Assembly: GCF_023278565.1 (NCBI RefSeq)
Contig: NC_064676.1
Coordinates: 1,178,001-1,242,000 of the forward strand
Length of the DNA stretch: 64,000 nucleotides
Direction: 5' to 3'
Source: Colletotrichum lupini
Taxonomy: Eukaryota > Ascomycota > Sordariomycetes > Glomerellales > Glomerellaceae
Each line of letters starts with the position of its first letter. Within the stretch, counting starts at the first letter, position 1. A program made the position numbers and the translations under genes. Of this stretch, positions 1-9,626 are shown piece after piece. The notes under the pieces were generated by a model. That model was not told the origin of the DNA. It saw only the letters and a list, made by a program, of their open reading frames with translations, and ran no database searches.

Positions 1-547
1 CCAGGCTTAGATGCATTTCATCGCGTCATGCCCCCTCCGACTTGACAATTAACATGTGCGCCGTGCACGAGTTGGACGTCAGGAAGGCCATGCTTTATGT
101 CCCAATCCAGGGCATCCCCCCTTGACGTCCCGAGTTGTCCGCCTCTTCAGACGAACCGGGCGCACCGGCCATCCCTGAAGATCCAAATTGTGGGCTCTTT
201 GTAGGCTTGATGCTTCATCAACCCACGGAGCCTCCGTGTCATGCCGTATCGGCACCTGACCCAGTCTTCCTTGCCCGCTGTCTCCCGGTATTCTCGATCT
301 GGGCCCATTTCTGAAGCCAGACTTCCGTCCGTACCTATCAGCAAGGTTGGAGGTAAGCTCTGTAAAAGCCCGATGCCGATGACGTTGGCATCTTTCGTCA
401 TTGACGGCTCCTTGACTTCCACAAATCCCGCTACCGCCGACAGTATGTGGCACTTCGCGGCTGGCATCGAATTGGTATCCGACCTTCCGACAAACCAGAA
501 GCTAGAAACGCGATCGAATCCAGACAGATATCATTGATACTGAACGA
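1..547. other. Left-edge non-coding stretch
   Basis: I see no supported gene here. Short open frames exist on both strands (for example minus-strand 147-467), but none shows a recognisable domain, a good start context or splice sites. It may hold the 3' UTR of the methyltransferase gene that ends at 548. Confidence 0.5.
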
Positions 548-1583
548 CTACCACAGGAACTGGCGACAATTCTTGCTGCCGCAAAGACACGGAACCATGT
601 CGCCTTGCTTGCTCTTGTCTTTCGCATCAACAGCGTCGTCGCTGACACCGTCGACGTAGTCGAACGTGAGCTGCTCTCCTCGGGGAATGTCGCGAAGCGC
701 AAAGAAGGCAAGGTCGTGAATGTGTTTGTCGGCGTGGTCTCCCACGCGCGCAAAGATACGCAAATTCGGTTCGCAGGAGTGATTGATGAAGCGAGTCGGG
801 CCGGACATGAATTCGCCATCTATCTCGAGCGGGGGGCCTTGCAGGCGCATGTCAGGGGAGTCTTCATCCGTGAACTTGTCGAGCGCGAAAAGGTACACGT
901 CCTTCTGTTGCGCAATATTCGACGTATCCCGTCGGCGTTGGGCTTCCTGTGGTGTAATGATCTCGCCAATGTAGTTATCGACGAACTGTCCTCGTCGAAT
1001 GTCGAGCAGCGATCGAACACCTATTCTCATAGAGTAAGCTTCTCTCCAGCATAGCAGCAGCCTCTCAGCTCAACTCACCCCAGCCCGTCTTCTCAGTCCG
1101 GAAAATCTGAAGAGGAACCTGACGACCTCTCTCGACCACCCTGTTAGGACAGGTCACGTCGCATGCGCAGCCTTCGTGGCACTCGTAAATGGGCCGCGTT
1201 GAGCCCAGGAATTTTGACCGCAGCAACCCAGCTTTGACGCCGTGCATATGGTACATGTAGGCCTTTTTTCTCGCTTCGCCCTCGTCATCTGAGTCGTCTT
1301 CTTGCTCCTGCAGGCAGAGACAGCCCGCATACTGGCATTCTTCCTCGTCTTCACATTCGCATCCGCTTCGGAAACTATCCTCTGCGGCTTGTACCCCGTG
1401 ACCGAGCTTTGAGTGCTGCAGAAATCGAAAGTTGGGCGGTATTATTTCGTCGTCGACCTCGTTTACGATAGTGATTGGGTATTGTTTATGGTTCGGAAAT
1501 GCTCGAATCTGGCACCATTGGCAGTCCAGCTTTTCCCTCTCAATGGCCTGCAGTATATTCCAGTCAGCAAAAGCTCCCATCAT
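548..1583 (-). CDS. dim-5: Histone H3 lysine-9 methyltransferase, DIM-5/KMT1 type
   Basis: Two exons (1583-1079 and 1020-548) joined by a 58-nt GT-AG intron at 1021-1078; the join gives ...GWG|VRSLLD... and a 325-residue protein, close to the roughly 318 residues of Neurospora DIM-5. Seen in the sequence: a pre-SET cysteine cluster (SGCECEDEEECQYAGCLC, then CHEGCACDVTCPNR), the SET core with GPTRFINHSCEPN around residue 248 and FDYVDG, and a C-terminal post-SET CLCGSKNC followed by FLW. The catalytic NHSC and the zinc-binding cysteines are all present, so it should be active. Known for the family: it trimethylates H3K9 in the nucleus, and in Neurospora this directs DNA methylation and heterochromatin to RIP-mutated repeats. 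There is no chromodomain, which is normal for this fungal class. The start is the first of two tandem ATGs; an extra upstream exon cannot be excluded. Confidence 0.93.
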
Positions 1584-2141
1584 GTAGCAGTGTCACATAA
1601 ATGATCGGGAAGTGCATTGCATTTGTAGGACTGTGGGATACTCTACTCTGAGGGCGGTCTTGGTTGCGCCAGGCTTCGGAGCGCCGTGGTGGAAGAAGTG
1701 GCGCTCAGTTGCTGCCTCCATGTTATGCGCTGTTATGTATTCACGATGGCTCGGAAACGTCGAAAGGCATCCCGAGAGTGACGGAGAGGGAATATGTAAG
1801 TAGGTGTAGGTGTTCGCAGCTTATCCATGGTCGGAGCTGGAACCGCGGGGCGACTTGACCATCGGCGGCAGGAACCACCGACCACTTTACGCGACGCGTC
1901 CAAGCTCTCTGGACTGCTGACTCAGCCGCCAATCTGGTGGGGCCGCGTTCGGCGGTCCTCTCCGGCCTGGAACCTTCTTCTCCCTTCTCGCAACTATTTC
2001 ATTTCTACAACTTTACCTTTCCCCAGGACAGTCACGATGCCTTACCAAACATGATGGTCTACGGACATACCAACAAGGCGACATATGAAAGAGAATGACA
2101 AAACTCGACGCATGAAAGTGGACTGCTATTCTCTAGACGAC
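1584..2141. other. Intergenic region between dim-5 and the GH7 gene
   Basis: No gene is supported. It must contain the promoter of the methyltransferase (minus strand) and the 3' end of the GH7 gene. I could not pick out a convincing TATA element or other motif. Confidence 0.5.
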
Positions 2142-3539
2142 TTACACATTCCTGGGCTTGTTCTTACACTGAGGCTTGAACGTAGACCCAAGCTCGCCCC
2201 ATTTGATATTGCTGAACGTCACAACCGGGTTCGGCTCAACCTTGACAACGTTCTCCGGGAATCCTTCCGTCTCATTGCATGGCCCGGCTTCCGGCGCACC
2301 GTCCAGCCACCTCATCCCACCGCCGGCATCCCACCAGATGCTAAACGCAAGCACCACGCCCCGATCAAACGACTCGCCCATCTCCCGGTGCGCCCCGAGA
2401 TCCATGAACCGCCGCGAGCCCGTCGCCGCGCAGAACTCATCGTTGAGGTAGTTGACCTGCGGAAGATCTGTGTTGTTGACGACCTCGCTGCGGATCAGGT
2501 GGCCGTCTTGGATGTAGAGGCGGTGGATCTCGGTGAGGACGCCGGCTTCGTTGGCGGGGAACTGTGTGATGACTGTGAAGGGACGCGTGGTGTCGACATC
2601 GAACCCTGAGCCGCGGCCGTAGAAGTCATCTTGGTTGACTCTGTTTCTAGGGTTAGGTTCTGTTCAATACTATTGGGCTGCAAAGCTGGTCACTGACCGG
2701 TACGGGTTCCAGGCACAACCGTTCTTGTCGCAGACGCCTTCAAAGGCACAGTCTTCGCCCTCGCAGAGATAGACACCAGTCTGGTTGCACGGGTGCGGCG
2801 CCAGATGAGCAGAACGCGAGTTGGCCTCCCATATGTCCTGTGATGGCACGTTAGTCGCTTCTTGAGTACCCACCAAGGACAGACAACTCACCATCTCATT
2901 GCAACATGCACCGTATCCTTCAATGTTGGCTTCACCGTTGATGAACGGCGTAGTATAGCACTGGGCGTCGCAGTACCCCGTGCCGTGACGAGCGCCACCA
3001 GTGTTGAGCGCGCTCTTGCCACCGTCGGCCTCCATCTCAGAGGTATACAGGGCGCTATTCATGCCACACGGCAACTTCGATACATCGACGTCAAACGTAA
3101 ACTCCTTGCCCGTCAGGTGCATCATCTCATATTGCTCCTTGGAAGGGTCAAGAAGATACACGCGCGGAGACACCTGCACGCCGTCCTTGAGCTGGTACAT
3201 GGTCATGGCGCCGCCGTTCGTCGTGACGCCGACGCGGCTGTAGTCGTCGAGACCTTCCTGGACACAGTTCTCGGCGCAGGCCTCCTTGGTCGGGCACGCC
3301 GTCTCGTTGGGCGGACTGCCCCAGGAGCCACAGCTTCCACCGCCGTTGGCCTGGTAGACGTTGTGCGCGAGGGAGTCGAGGACGATGAAGTTGTTGACTT
3401 CAGTGCAGCCGCCGGCCTTGGTACAGCGCCATGTCGTGAGTGGGGGGTGGTTCTCTTCGGGCCCAATCTGACGCTGGGCCGCTGCCAGGCCTATGAAGAG
3501 AGTGGCAAGGCCCAAGCGGGACAGAGAAGACGCCATCAT
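2142..3539 (-). CDS. Secreted GH7 glucanase, endoglucanase-like, no CBM
   Basis: Three exons (3539-2892, 2837-2698, 2640-2142) give 428 residues. Introns are 2838-2891 (54 nt) and 2641-2697 (57 nt). Residues 1 to about 21 form a signal peptide ending LAAAQ. The mature part carries GH7 hallmarks: many cysteines, PRVYLLD, GYCDAQCY, and the E-x-D-x-x-E catalytic motif NEMDIWE, with E215 as nucleophile, D217 and E220 as acid/base, assembled only after splicing because intron 1 falls between M216 and D217. The second join gives NPYRVNQDDFYG. The chain ends at PRNV with no linker or cellulose-binding module. Overall it resembles the endoglucanase I branch (cleaves internal beta-1,4-glucan bonds, EC 3.2.1.4) more than cellobiohydrolase, but that choice is inference. 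Two acceptors six bases apart exist for intron 2 (CTAG and ACAG); I prefer the latter because it fits the family. Confidence 0.93.
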
Positions 3540-4977
3540 GACTGGAAAGCCGTGATGAGTTCCTGAAAAGAGATATTGCGACGATTGCGCCGGTAGACAG
3601 AACAGCGCGCGCCTCGACCAAACAATCGGGAGAAGGAGGTCTTCATATATGTTCAGACACCTCCGTCCAACTTAACCATGGCTGTCGGGTCTCTTCCCGT
3701 TTATCCATTATGAACTCGCTCAGGGGTGCATTGGCAACGGAACGCGCTCTCCAGGGAGCCAAATTTCCGTGATTGAGCTCTATTCCTTCTTCCTGTCCCG
3801 TCTTGTTCCTCTTGAGGCGAAGGAAGGTCACCCTCCGAAGCCTTTGTCTGGCTGTCTGGGCGCTGTGACATTGATTGCCGACAAGGGTTCGCAGCTTTGA
3901 TTCAAAGGTTATCCGCCACGAGGTAAGTTGGAAACAGGCCTAGTGCCATGCTAAATGTGCTTGGGTAGTCAAACGTTCATTATTCTCCAGCTCCCTTCCC
4001 TCGTGGCTTCACGGTAGAACGGGCCAGGAACCGTGCATGGGGGGAAGATCTGGCCGCTCGCTTGGATACGACTCTACCCTCCCCTTCAATCTTTGTGCAG
4101 ATGAACCTGCATTTGGTAGATTGCTCGACTTGATGAATCATCCAGTCAGGTCGCCCTTTAGAAGTCCGTCGATTAGCCGACCACCGTTCCTGGCCGAGGT
4201 CGCATTTATACCAGTCTTTCAGTCATTTTGCTCATGGTGTTTGCTAGACGATGGAGATGAGCAGAAAGCGGAGAGAATCATAATTAAGGACGGCGGCTTC
4301 CGCTCGACTACCCCATTTCTCCGCGTGAAGCAATTACAGGGGTGTTCGACCAGGGTTTAGTGAAGCGATCCATCTTGAACAGTCAAAGAGGGGGGGATAG
4401 CTCTTCCGGCTCGGATTCTGGCCCTCTGGGGTGGATGCCAAGCTATTCTGCGCCCGTAGCAGAGAGGCATGCCACGCAACCTATTGCTCGCCTTAAGTCT
4501 TCAGCCTTGATGTTGCTATAGGTTATAGAATCCATAAGCTCGGCCTGAGATCGGAAATATTGGACATCATCTGTGGCCTCATTGTGGAGATGTCAAATAT
4601 CGCTATCACCAGCGCCAGGCAGCAAGATGTTGTCGGAAGATGATTCGCGAGTCGCGTCTTACTTGCATACGTCAGTCCACAATATTGCCAGAAGGGGTTG
4701 AAGAAGGACCAAATCCTTGGAATAACAGAGTCCAAGACTGTTGCGTCAAGCAATACTAAAGCGATGTATGAACGAGGTTTTGTCGAGATAATGCGACTTC
4801 TCGTGCCTCATAACCCAATGTCTTGAACAAAAGAGGACTGAAAATCCCTCATTCGAACGACAGCAATTGAACTTAGCCCAGTCAACGACGGCAACATCGA
4901 TTCCAATTGACGATAGGTATAGACGAACAAGTCAAGAATCTTTGCAGACACACTCTGACCGAGACGTAGCAGCAGCA
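3540..4977. other. Intergenic region, divergent promoters
   Basis: About 1.4 kb without a supported gene. It lies between the divergently transcribed GH7 gene and the first HET gene, so it should hold both promoters. A TATATG-like sequence near 3645 is at a plausible distance from the GH7 start but is weak evidence. Short open frames at 4037-4360 and 4523-4753 have no recognisable features. Confidence 0.5.
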
Positions 4978-7527
4978 ATGGGGTCATCAAACACCGACAT
5001 TACCGCCAAACTCACCGAATGGCACGAGGAATGGTCCAGCGAACAGACCGACAACGATATTTGCACTGCCTACGTCTTCTCCCCTGAGTGGGAGTCTCTA
5101 GTTCCCCCTCGATGGGCCGCATACGATGACCTGGAAAAGAGACGCCTGACCGAGGGAGCACCGCGACTAGAATGGCAGGACTCAGTTGACCAAAGCCGGA
5201 AGGCATTGTTGGCCATGAAGAACTTGCACTTCAAGCCCCTCGAACCTAGGCTGTGGCCGGTATGCCCGCTGTGGGTTCATCTAGCCAGATACAAGGGAGG
5301 GCCAGACTTCGATGGCCATAAGAGGCTGCACGGCTGGGCCTCGCTCCTCGATGACTGGGAGGAAATCCAACGCTTGATTCGAGATGAGCCCGAGTTCTGC
5401 CGCTCACTTTCGCCTGCTCAAAGAAGATCGTTTGACCTTCTCCGATACTGGTGGAAAGCGGCCTACTGCAACGAAGAGCTATTGCGTGCCACCTCTACGC
5501 GTCTAGAAAAGAACCGACCGTTTTGGACGATATCAGATCCTTCCGATGGATACAATCTTCGTCGCATCGCCAGCGAAGTCAAGACAGACACCTCCCTCTA
5601 CCACTCGCATCTATTCAGGCTCTTCCTCTTCGAATTCAGTCCGATGTTTTGGGAGCCTTTTCTCTGCCATATGAAGCTTTCTAGACTTCAGCATGCCCGG
5701 TATCGATCTTCTTGTATCGCGACCATTCAAAAACTTTCCTATCCAGTGCTACATCCAAGCCATTCTCCTGCCGGTGAACAAACCCCATATCCTACCGTTG
5801 TTCAGAACGATGCGGAACACCAGAGAATCACCGCTGCCCAAGCGAGCATCAACCCGTACTATCTCTGGGACAACGAAAGTCAACAGACAGTTACCGTGGA
5901 GGAGCTGCCCGAATGCCCTCCATACGTATGTATCAGCCACACATGGGGCCGCTGGCGAACACGAACCGACACAACTGTTCCCGGAGTACCGTGGCTGGTC
6001 CCAGAAAACACCATTTATGATGTACGCGATCTTCCCGGACAGCTCAAGGAACTTGGCTACCGCTATATCTGGTTCGATTTGTTCTGCATTCCGCAGGACA
6101 AGAGCGATCCGAGGGCTGCTCAGGAGATTGCGAATCAGGCGTCAATTTTCAAGGGATCGAGCCACTGCATCGCCTGGATCAACGACGTCGAGTCCTGGCA
6201 TGGCGTGCTAGCCGCATTAGACTGGATGAGTCTCAAGTCGCAGTCAATCTTGTCGAACCGTGACACCGACGCAATCAAGGACAGAACAGCCGAAGCAACA
6301 CAGGGGGCCACAGTGGCGATGGAGCTGCTAAAGAAAAAGCGCCGTGAGGGAATGGAGGATCTATTCGATCTTGTTGACGATCTTACGGCAGGCGAGCCAA
6401 CCTTTTGGATGTCCTCACTATGGACTTTGCAAGAATGCATTCTCTGCCCTGAAATCCAGCTGTATACTCGCACCTGGACCAGGCTGGAAGATCGGAGCGG
6501 GACGGCAATCTCGTTGAGAACCCTCATGGTGATTCTCAGAGACACTCGAGATTTCAACATGCTGCCAGAACCCATCGAAACCTCCTTCAGCGAGCCCTTT
6601 CAGTACGATGTGAAACTCGTGAATGATCCAAACAGGAAGACCATTCAAGACAGCGCCAGCGACCGGACGTTTCCAAGTGCAGTGAGGGACCTCTACCAAC
6701 TCTGCATAATGACCCGGCTTGACAACGCTCTCACCGCCGGCTCACCCACAACCATCCTCACAAATGCGAACCTTCGACACTGCTCATCCAGCCGCGCTCC
6801 AGCCATCATGTCTGCCGTGAGCGTGACGGACTGGTACGTCGAGAAGCTGGAGGCTTCAAAGTCTACCAGCAAGCCTGCCCCAGCGGAGCCCATGGTCTAC
6901 GGAACATACCCCCTCGCTTTCCTCCGCGAATGTTCGCGGAAGTTTGGAGCAATCTTTTACCAAAGCATGGCCAGGAATCTCGTTCGTTCCACGGGCACGG
7001 CCAACGAAATGCGACGGGTCCTGAAGCGGAACGAATCTGGTGGGACCATGCTACCCGTGTCCAAGACCACGGGCTGGTATGCCGGTATCTCGGGATCCTC
7101 GGATCATACCTACCTTGATCGTCAAGATCACGAGACAGTGGCAGATTGGCTTATCAATGAGGACGCGAGCGTTTCTATGCGCGCGGTGGGCATCGCCTTG
7201 ACATCGGATGATAAGCCGGGGCCGCGCAAGTTATCGGGCAACGTTGACTGCTTTTTACCTCAGGACGACGTGATAGCGGACAATACATCAAAGAGATACA
7301 CGGCGAATGTTCAGGATATGCTGGCGACGCTAAAGGACTTGAGTAATGGGTCGCGGCGGATCTATGCGGTTGCGCTCCATGAGGACTTGGGCCTCGTACA
7401 CGGCGTATTGCTGGAGAAGTTACCTTTGTCCATGTTTGGGAAACACTATCTCAACAAGATTGGTCAATTCTTTTTGAAGAATGAGTCTCTTCCTCCGACT
7501 TCAAAAGTCGATTGGAAGGTGTTGTAG
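4978..7527 (+). CDS. HET-domain protein (heterokaryon incompatibility type)
   Basis: Single-exon gene of 849 residues. The frame is open further upstream, but the first ATG is at 4978 in good context (GCAGCAATGGGG). The HET domain (PF06985) spans about residues 300-490: YVCISHTWGRW near 315, IWFDLFCIPQDKSD near 363, ANQASIFKGS, and SSLWTLQEC near 480. Family knowledge: HET domains act in the cytoplasm in non-self recognition and can trigger cell death on hyphal fusion with an incompatible partner. The long N- and C-terminal parts contain no domain I recognise. It shares an unusual segment after the TWG motif (TWGRW, then VPGVPW) with the HET gene at 9627-11510, so the two look like diverged paralogues. 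A minus-strand membrane-protein gene lies between them. Confidence 0.9.
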   Translation: MGSSNTDITAKLTEWHEEWSSEQTDNDICTAYVFSPEWESLVPPRWAAYDDLEKRRLTEGAPRLEWQDSVDQSRKALLAMKNLHFKPLEPRLWPVCPLWVHLARYKGGPDFDGHKRLHGWASLLDDWEEIQRLIRDEPEFCRSLSPAQRRSFDLLRYWWKAAYCNEELLRATSTRLEKNRPFWTISDPSDGYNLRRIASEVKTDTSLYHSHLFRLFLFEFSPMFWEPFLCHMKLSRLQHARYRSSCIATIQKLSYPVLHPSHSPAGEQTPYPTVVQNDAEHQRITAAQASINPYYLWDNESQQTVTVEELPECPPYVCISHTWGRWRTRTDTTVPGVPWLVPENTIYDVRDLPGQLKELGYRYIWFDLFCIPQDKSDPRAAQEIANQASIFKGSSHCIAWINDVESWHGVLAALDWMSLKSQSILSNRDTDAIKDRTAEATQGATVAMELLKKKRREGMEDLFDLVDDLTAGEPTFWMSSLWTLQECILCPEIQLYTRTWTRLEDRSGTAISLRTLMVILRDTRDFNMLPEPIETSFSEPFQYDVKLVNDPNRKTIQDSASDRTFPSAVRDLYQLCIMTRLDNALTAGSPTTILTNANLRHCSSSRAPAIMSAVSVTDWYVEKLEASKSTSKPAPAEPMVYGTYPLAFLRECSRKFGAIFYQSMARNLVRSTGTANEMRRVLKRNESGGTMLPVSKTTGWYAGISGSSDHTYLDRQDHETVADWLINEDASVSMRAVGIALTSDDKPGPRKLSGNVDCFLPQDDVIADNTSKRYTANVQDMLATLKDLSNGSRRIYAVALHEDLGLVHGVLLEKLPLSMFGKHYLNKIGQFFLKNESLPPTSKVDWKVL

Positions 7528-7724
7528 AGGCTGCACAGTCTCTGTGTCTTGCACAAGTCATCAGCCGATTGAGATGGTAGGATATATGGCGCGAGCTCGT
7601 ATACTTAGAAGAGTTGCAACGTTCCTTCTCCAATGTGAACGAAGGCTGAAAATGGGACGGTGTATATATGCGCGTTTCACTTTGCCCAAGTGTTTCCACG
7701 GTCATTGAAACCAAAACCACAATC

Positions 7725-9074
7725 TTAAAGTCCTTCTAGCATCTCTTGCACCCTCTTCCTACCCTCCCTAACCGACGTAACCTCCTCCATCCGCAGCGTA
7801 GCCTCAACACACGCCTTCTGGCCAGCCAATACAACCCTGAAGTCCTTCACGAGCGCAGCCGCCACCGCCTCCTCCGTCCGCGAAGTGCCCTCCCACCCGA
7901 AAAGACGCACAAGATGCATGACCAAGACGCTCCACAGCTGCTGACCCAGCCAGAGGTACTGCATAGACTCGTTCATCCACGACAGCAGTAGCAGTCCCGC
8001 GGGGAAATAGAGGACAAAGGCGTACACCGTCACTATGCTGGCTACCTCCCTTGCGCGGTCGAGGGCGCTGTCGCGGATTGGGTGGCCGTAGTGGCGGAAG
8101 AACTGGAAGCTTGCTTGGGAGGCAGGGGAGGGGGTAGAGATGAGGAGGAAGCCGATGGAGGGGACCTCGACCTCGAAGATTTCTGTTTCCTGGTGGTGAT
8201 CTGGGGAGGCGGGTGTTGGGTCCTTCTTAGTGATTGGAGCTTCGGCTGCTGGTGAAGATGGAGCTGTCACGTTTAGGGTCGACGATTCGGGTGAGCCTTC
8301 GTCGTGTATCACGCTCTCTCGGCGAACGCGCGCCACCGCGGCAAAAAGCTTCAGGAAGAGAGGGATGCAAAGGAAGCCGATGAACCATTTTGCTGGGGCG
8401 TCATGTCCGTCTCTACTTTGGGTTGACCAGATTCCTGCAGCGACTGCAAGCAGGATTGAGGATAGCTCCGATACAACAATACCTAGCAATGTTCTGAACC
8501 CGAAGTTTTCGTTAAATGCCTTCAGTTGTGGAGACGCTTCGCTTCCTTGACTGGATTGGAATTCCAGATCAAGACGGTATATCCGCCTTGTAGTCCTGAT
8601 CGTGTCTGCCGGTGCCTCACCTCCCTCCTTCAGTCGCACAGTATCCGGCACCGGCGCCGGACCGGCCCCGGTCCAAGACCCGCCCAGACCGATGCGACCG
8701 TCAACATGCTTCAAAACCTCAATCCAGAAGCCATTCCGCACGGCCCGTGGTAGCTTCCGACCTTCGAGTGTGGTTGCCGTCTTGTGGAGGTAATGGACGC
8801 TGGCTTTGTCGGAGAAGAAGGTGGTACCGAGCATGTCGCCCCGCCGGCGACCCTTGTACAGGCCGTGATCGCGGAACTTATCCAGCGTCTCGAGGGCTGC
8901 TCGGTGGAGGGGCCCGCCCATGGGCATGAAGAGGGCCAGGCGGATGAGCGCGATGGCGTCAACGGCGTTGTAGAAGCGTTCCGGCCATAAGAGGCGTTCG
9001 AAGAGGCTTATGCCCGCGACTTCGGCGCCTAGGTAACCCAAGACTGCGCCGAGGGCTGATGATGTTGCTGACAT
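7725..9074 (-). CDS. Predicted four-TM membrane protein of unknown function
   Basis: 449 residues, intronless, starting at the ATG of MSATSSALGAV (9074); the frame is open to 9146 but without an earlier ATG. Hydrophobic segments are visible at about residues 202-222 (LLGIVVSELSSILLAVAAG), 233-253 (WFIGFLCIPLFLKLFAAVA), 346-370 (VASIVTVYAFVLYFPAGLLL) and 376-397. The N-terminal half contains RLLWPERFYNAVDAIALIRLAL and a basic GRRRGDML region. I recognise no named family. It is convergent with the HET gene at 4978 (about 200 bp between the stops) and divergent from the HET gene at 9627, so all three may share regulation. A role in the same recognition process is inference only. Confidence 0.8.
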   Translation of the reverse strand: MSATSSALGAVLGYLGAEVAGISLFERLLWPERFYNAVDAIALIRLALFMPMGGPLHRAALETLDKFRDHGLYKGRRRGDMLGTTFFSDKASVHYLHKTATTLEGRKLPRAVRNGFWIEVLKHVDGRIGLGGSWTGAGPAPVPDTVRLKEGGEAPADTIRTTRRIYRLDLEFQSSQGSEASPQLKAFNENFGFRTLLGIVVSELSSILLAVAAGIWSTQSRDGHDAPAKWFIGFLCIPLFLKLFAAVARVRRESVIHDEGSPESSTLNVTAPSSPAAEAPITKKDPTPASPDHHQETEIFEVEVPSIGFLLISTPSPASQASFQFFRHYGHPIRDSALDRAREVASIVTVYAFVLYFPAGLLLLSWMNESMQYLWLGQQLWSVLVMHLVRLFGWEGTSRTEEAVAAALVKDFRVVLAGQKACVEATLRMEEVTSVREGRKRVQEMLEGL

Positions 9075-9626
9075 TTTCTCGATGTTGTTATCACTACCTA
9101 AAATGCGGTCACGATGAGGGAATCTTGGGTATGTTTGATGGGGCAAGAGAAAAGAAGAGCTGGAAGGGCTATTGAGTGGACTTCAACCCGCCTTTTAATA
9201 TGGAAGATTTTCGGTGTGCTCAACTTGAATCCTTCTCTTATTCAAAGCAAGAGTTGAAGCTCAGTGAGGTTGGCTTGCTTTACTGACATTTGGAGAAGCT
9301 GATGTGATACCGCGTCCTGCACCAGACCCTGGTCTGCATGTCAGATTTGTCTGCTCATTCGTCCCAGGAGCGAGCCGTGGGGCTTGACGCATATGAAGTG
9401 TAATAAGTACTGCAGGTCATTGCTGCTTACGTCTGACGTTCTTCGCAACGTAATTATGCCTCATTTGGGACTTTGGTATTCCTCTTCGTTCAGTGAAGCG
9501 CTTTTGGGAAGATTTCTGCCTCGCCGAGAGCCTCACAGCTTTGCTACACAATACCTATTGGGGATTGTTGATAAAGTACGCCGACATCGGGAATACATCA
9601 CTCCCAGTCAATAATACTCTACCGGT
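9075..9626. other. Divergent promoter between membrane protein and second HET gene
   Basis: About 550 bp with no supported gene. It holds the promoter of the minus-strand membrane protein and the leader of the plus-strand HET gene. No clear TATA box. Confidence 0.45.

Noticed and set aside
2862..3566. A 234-codon plus-strand open frame
   Set aside because: It lies opposite the GH7 gene, which has clear family motifs and splice sites; the antisense frame is a by-product of GC-rich codon use.
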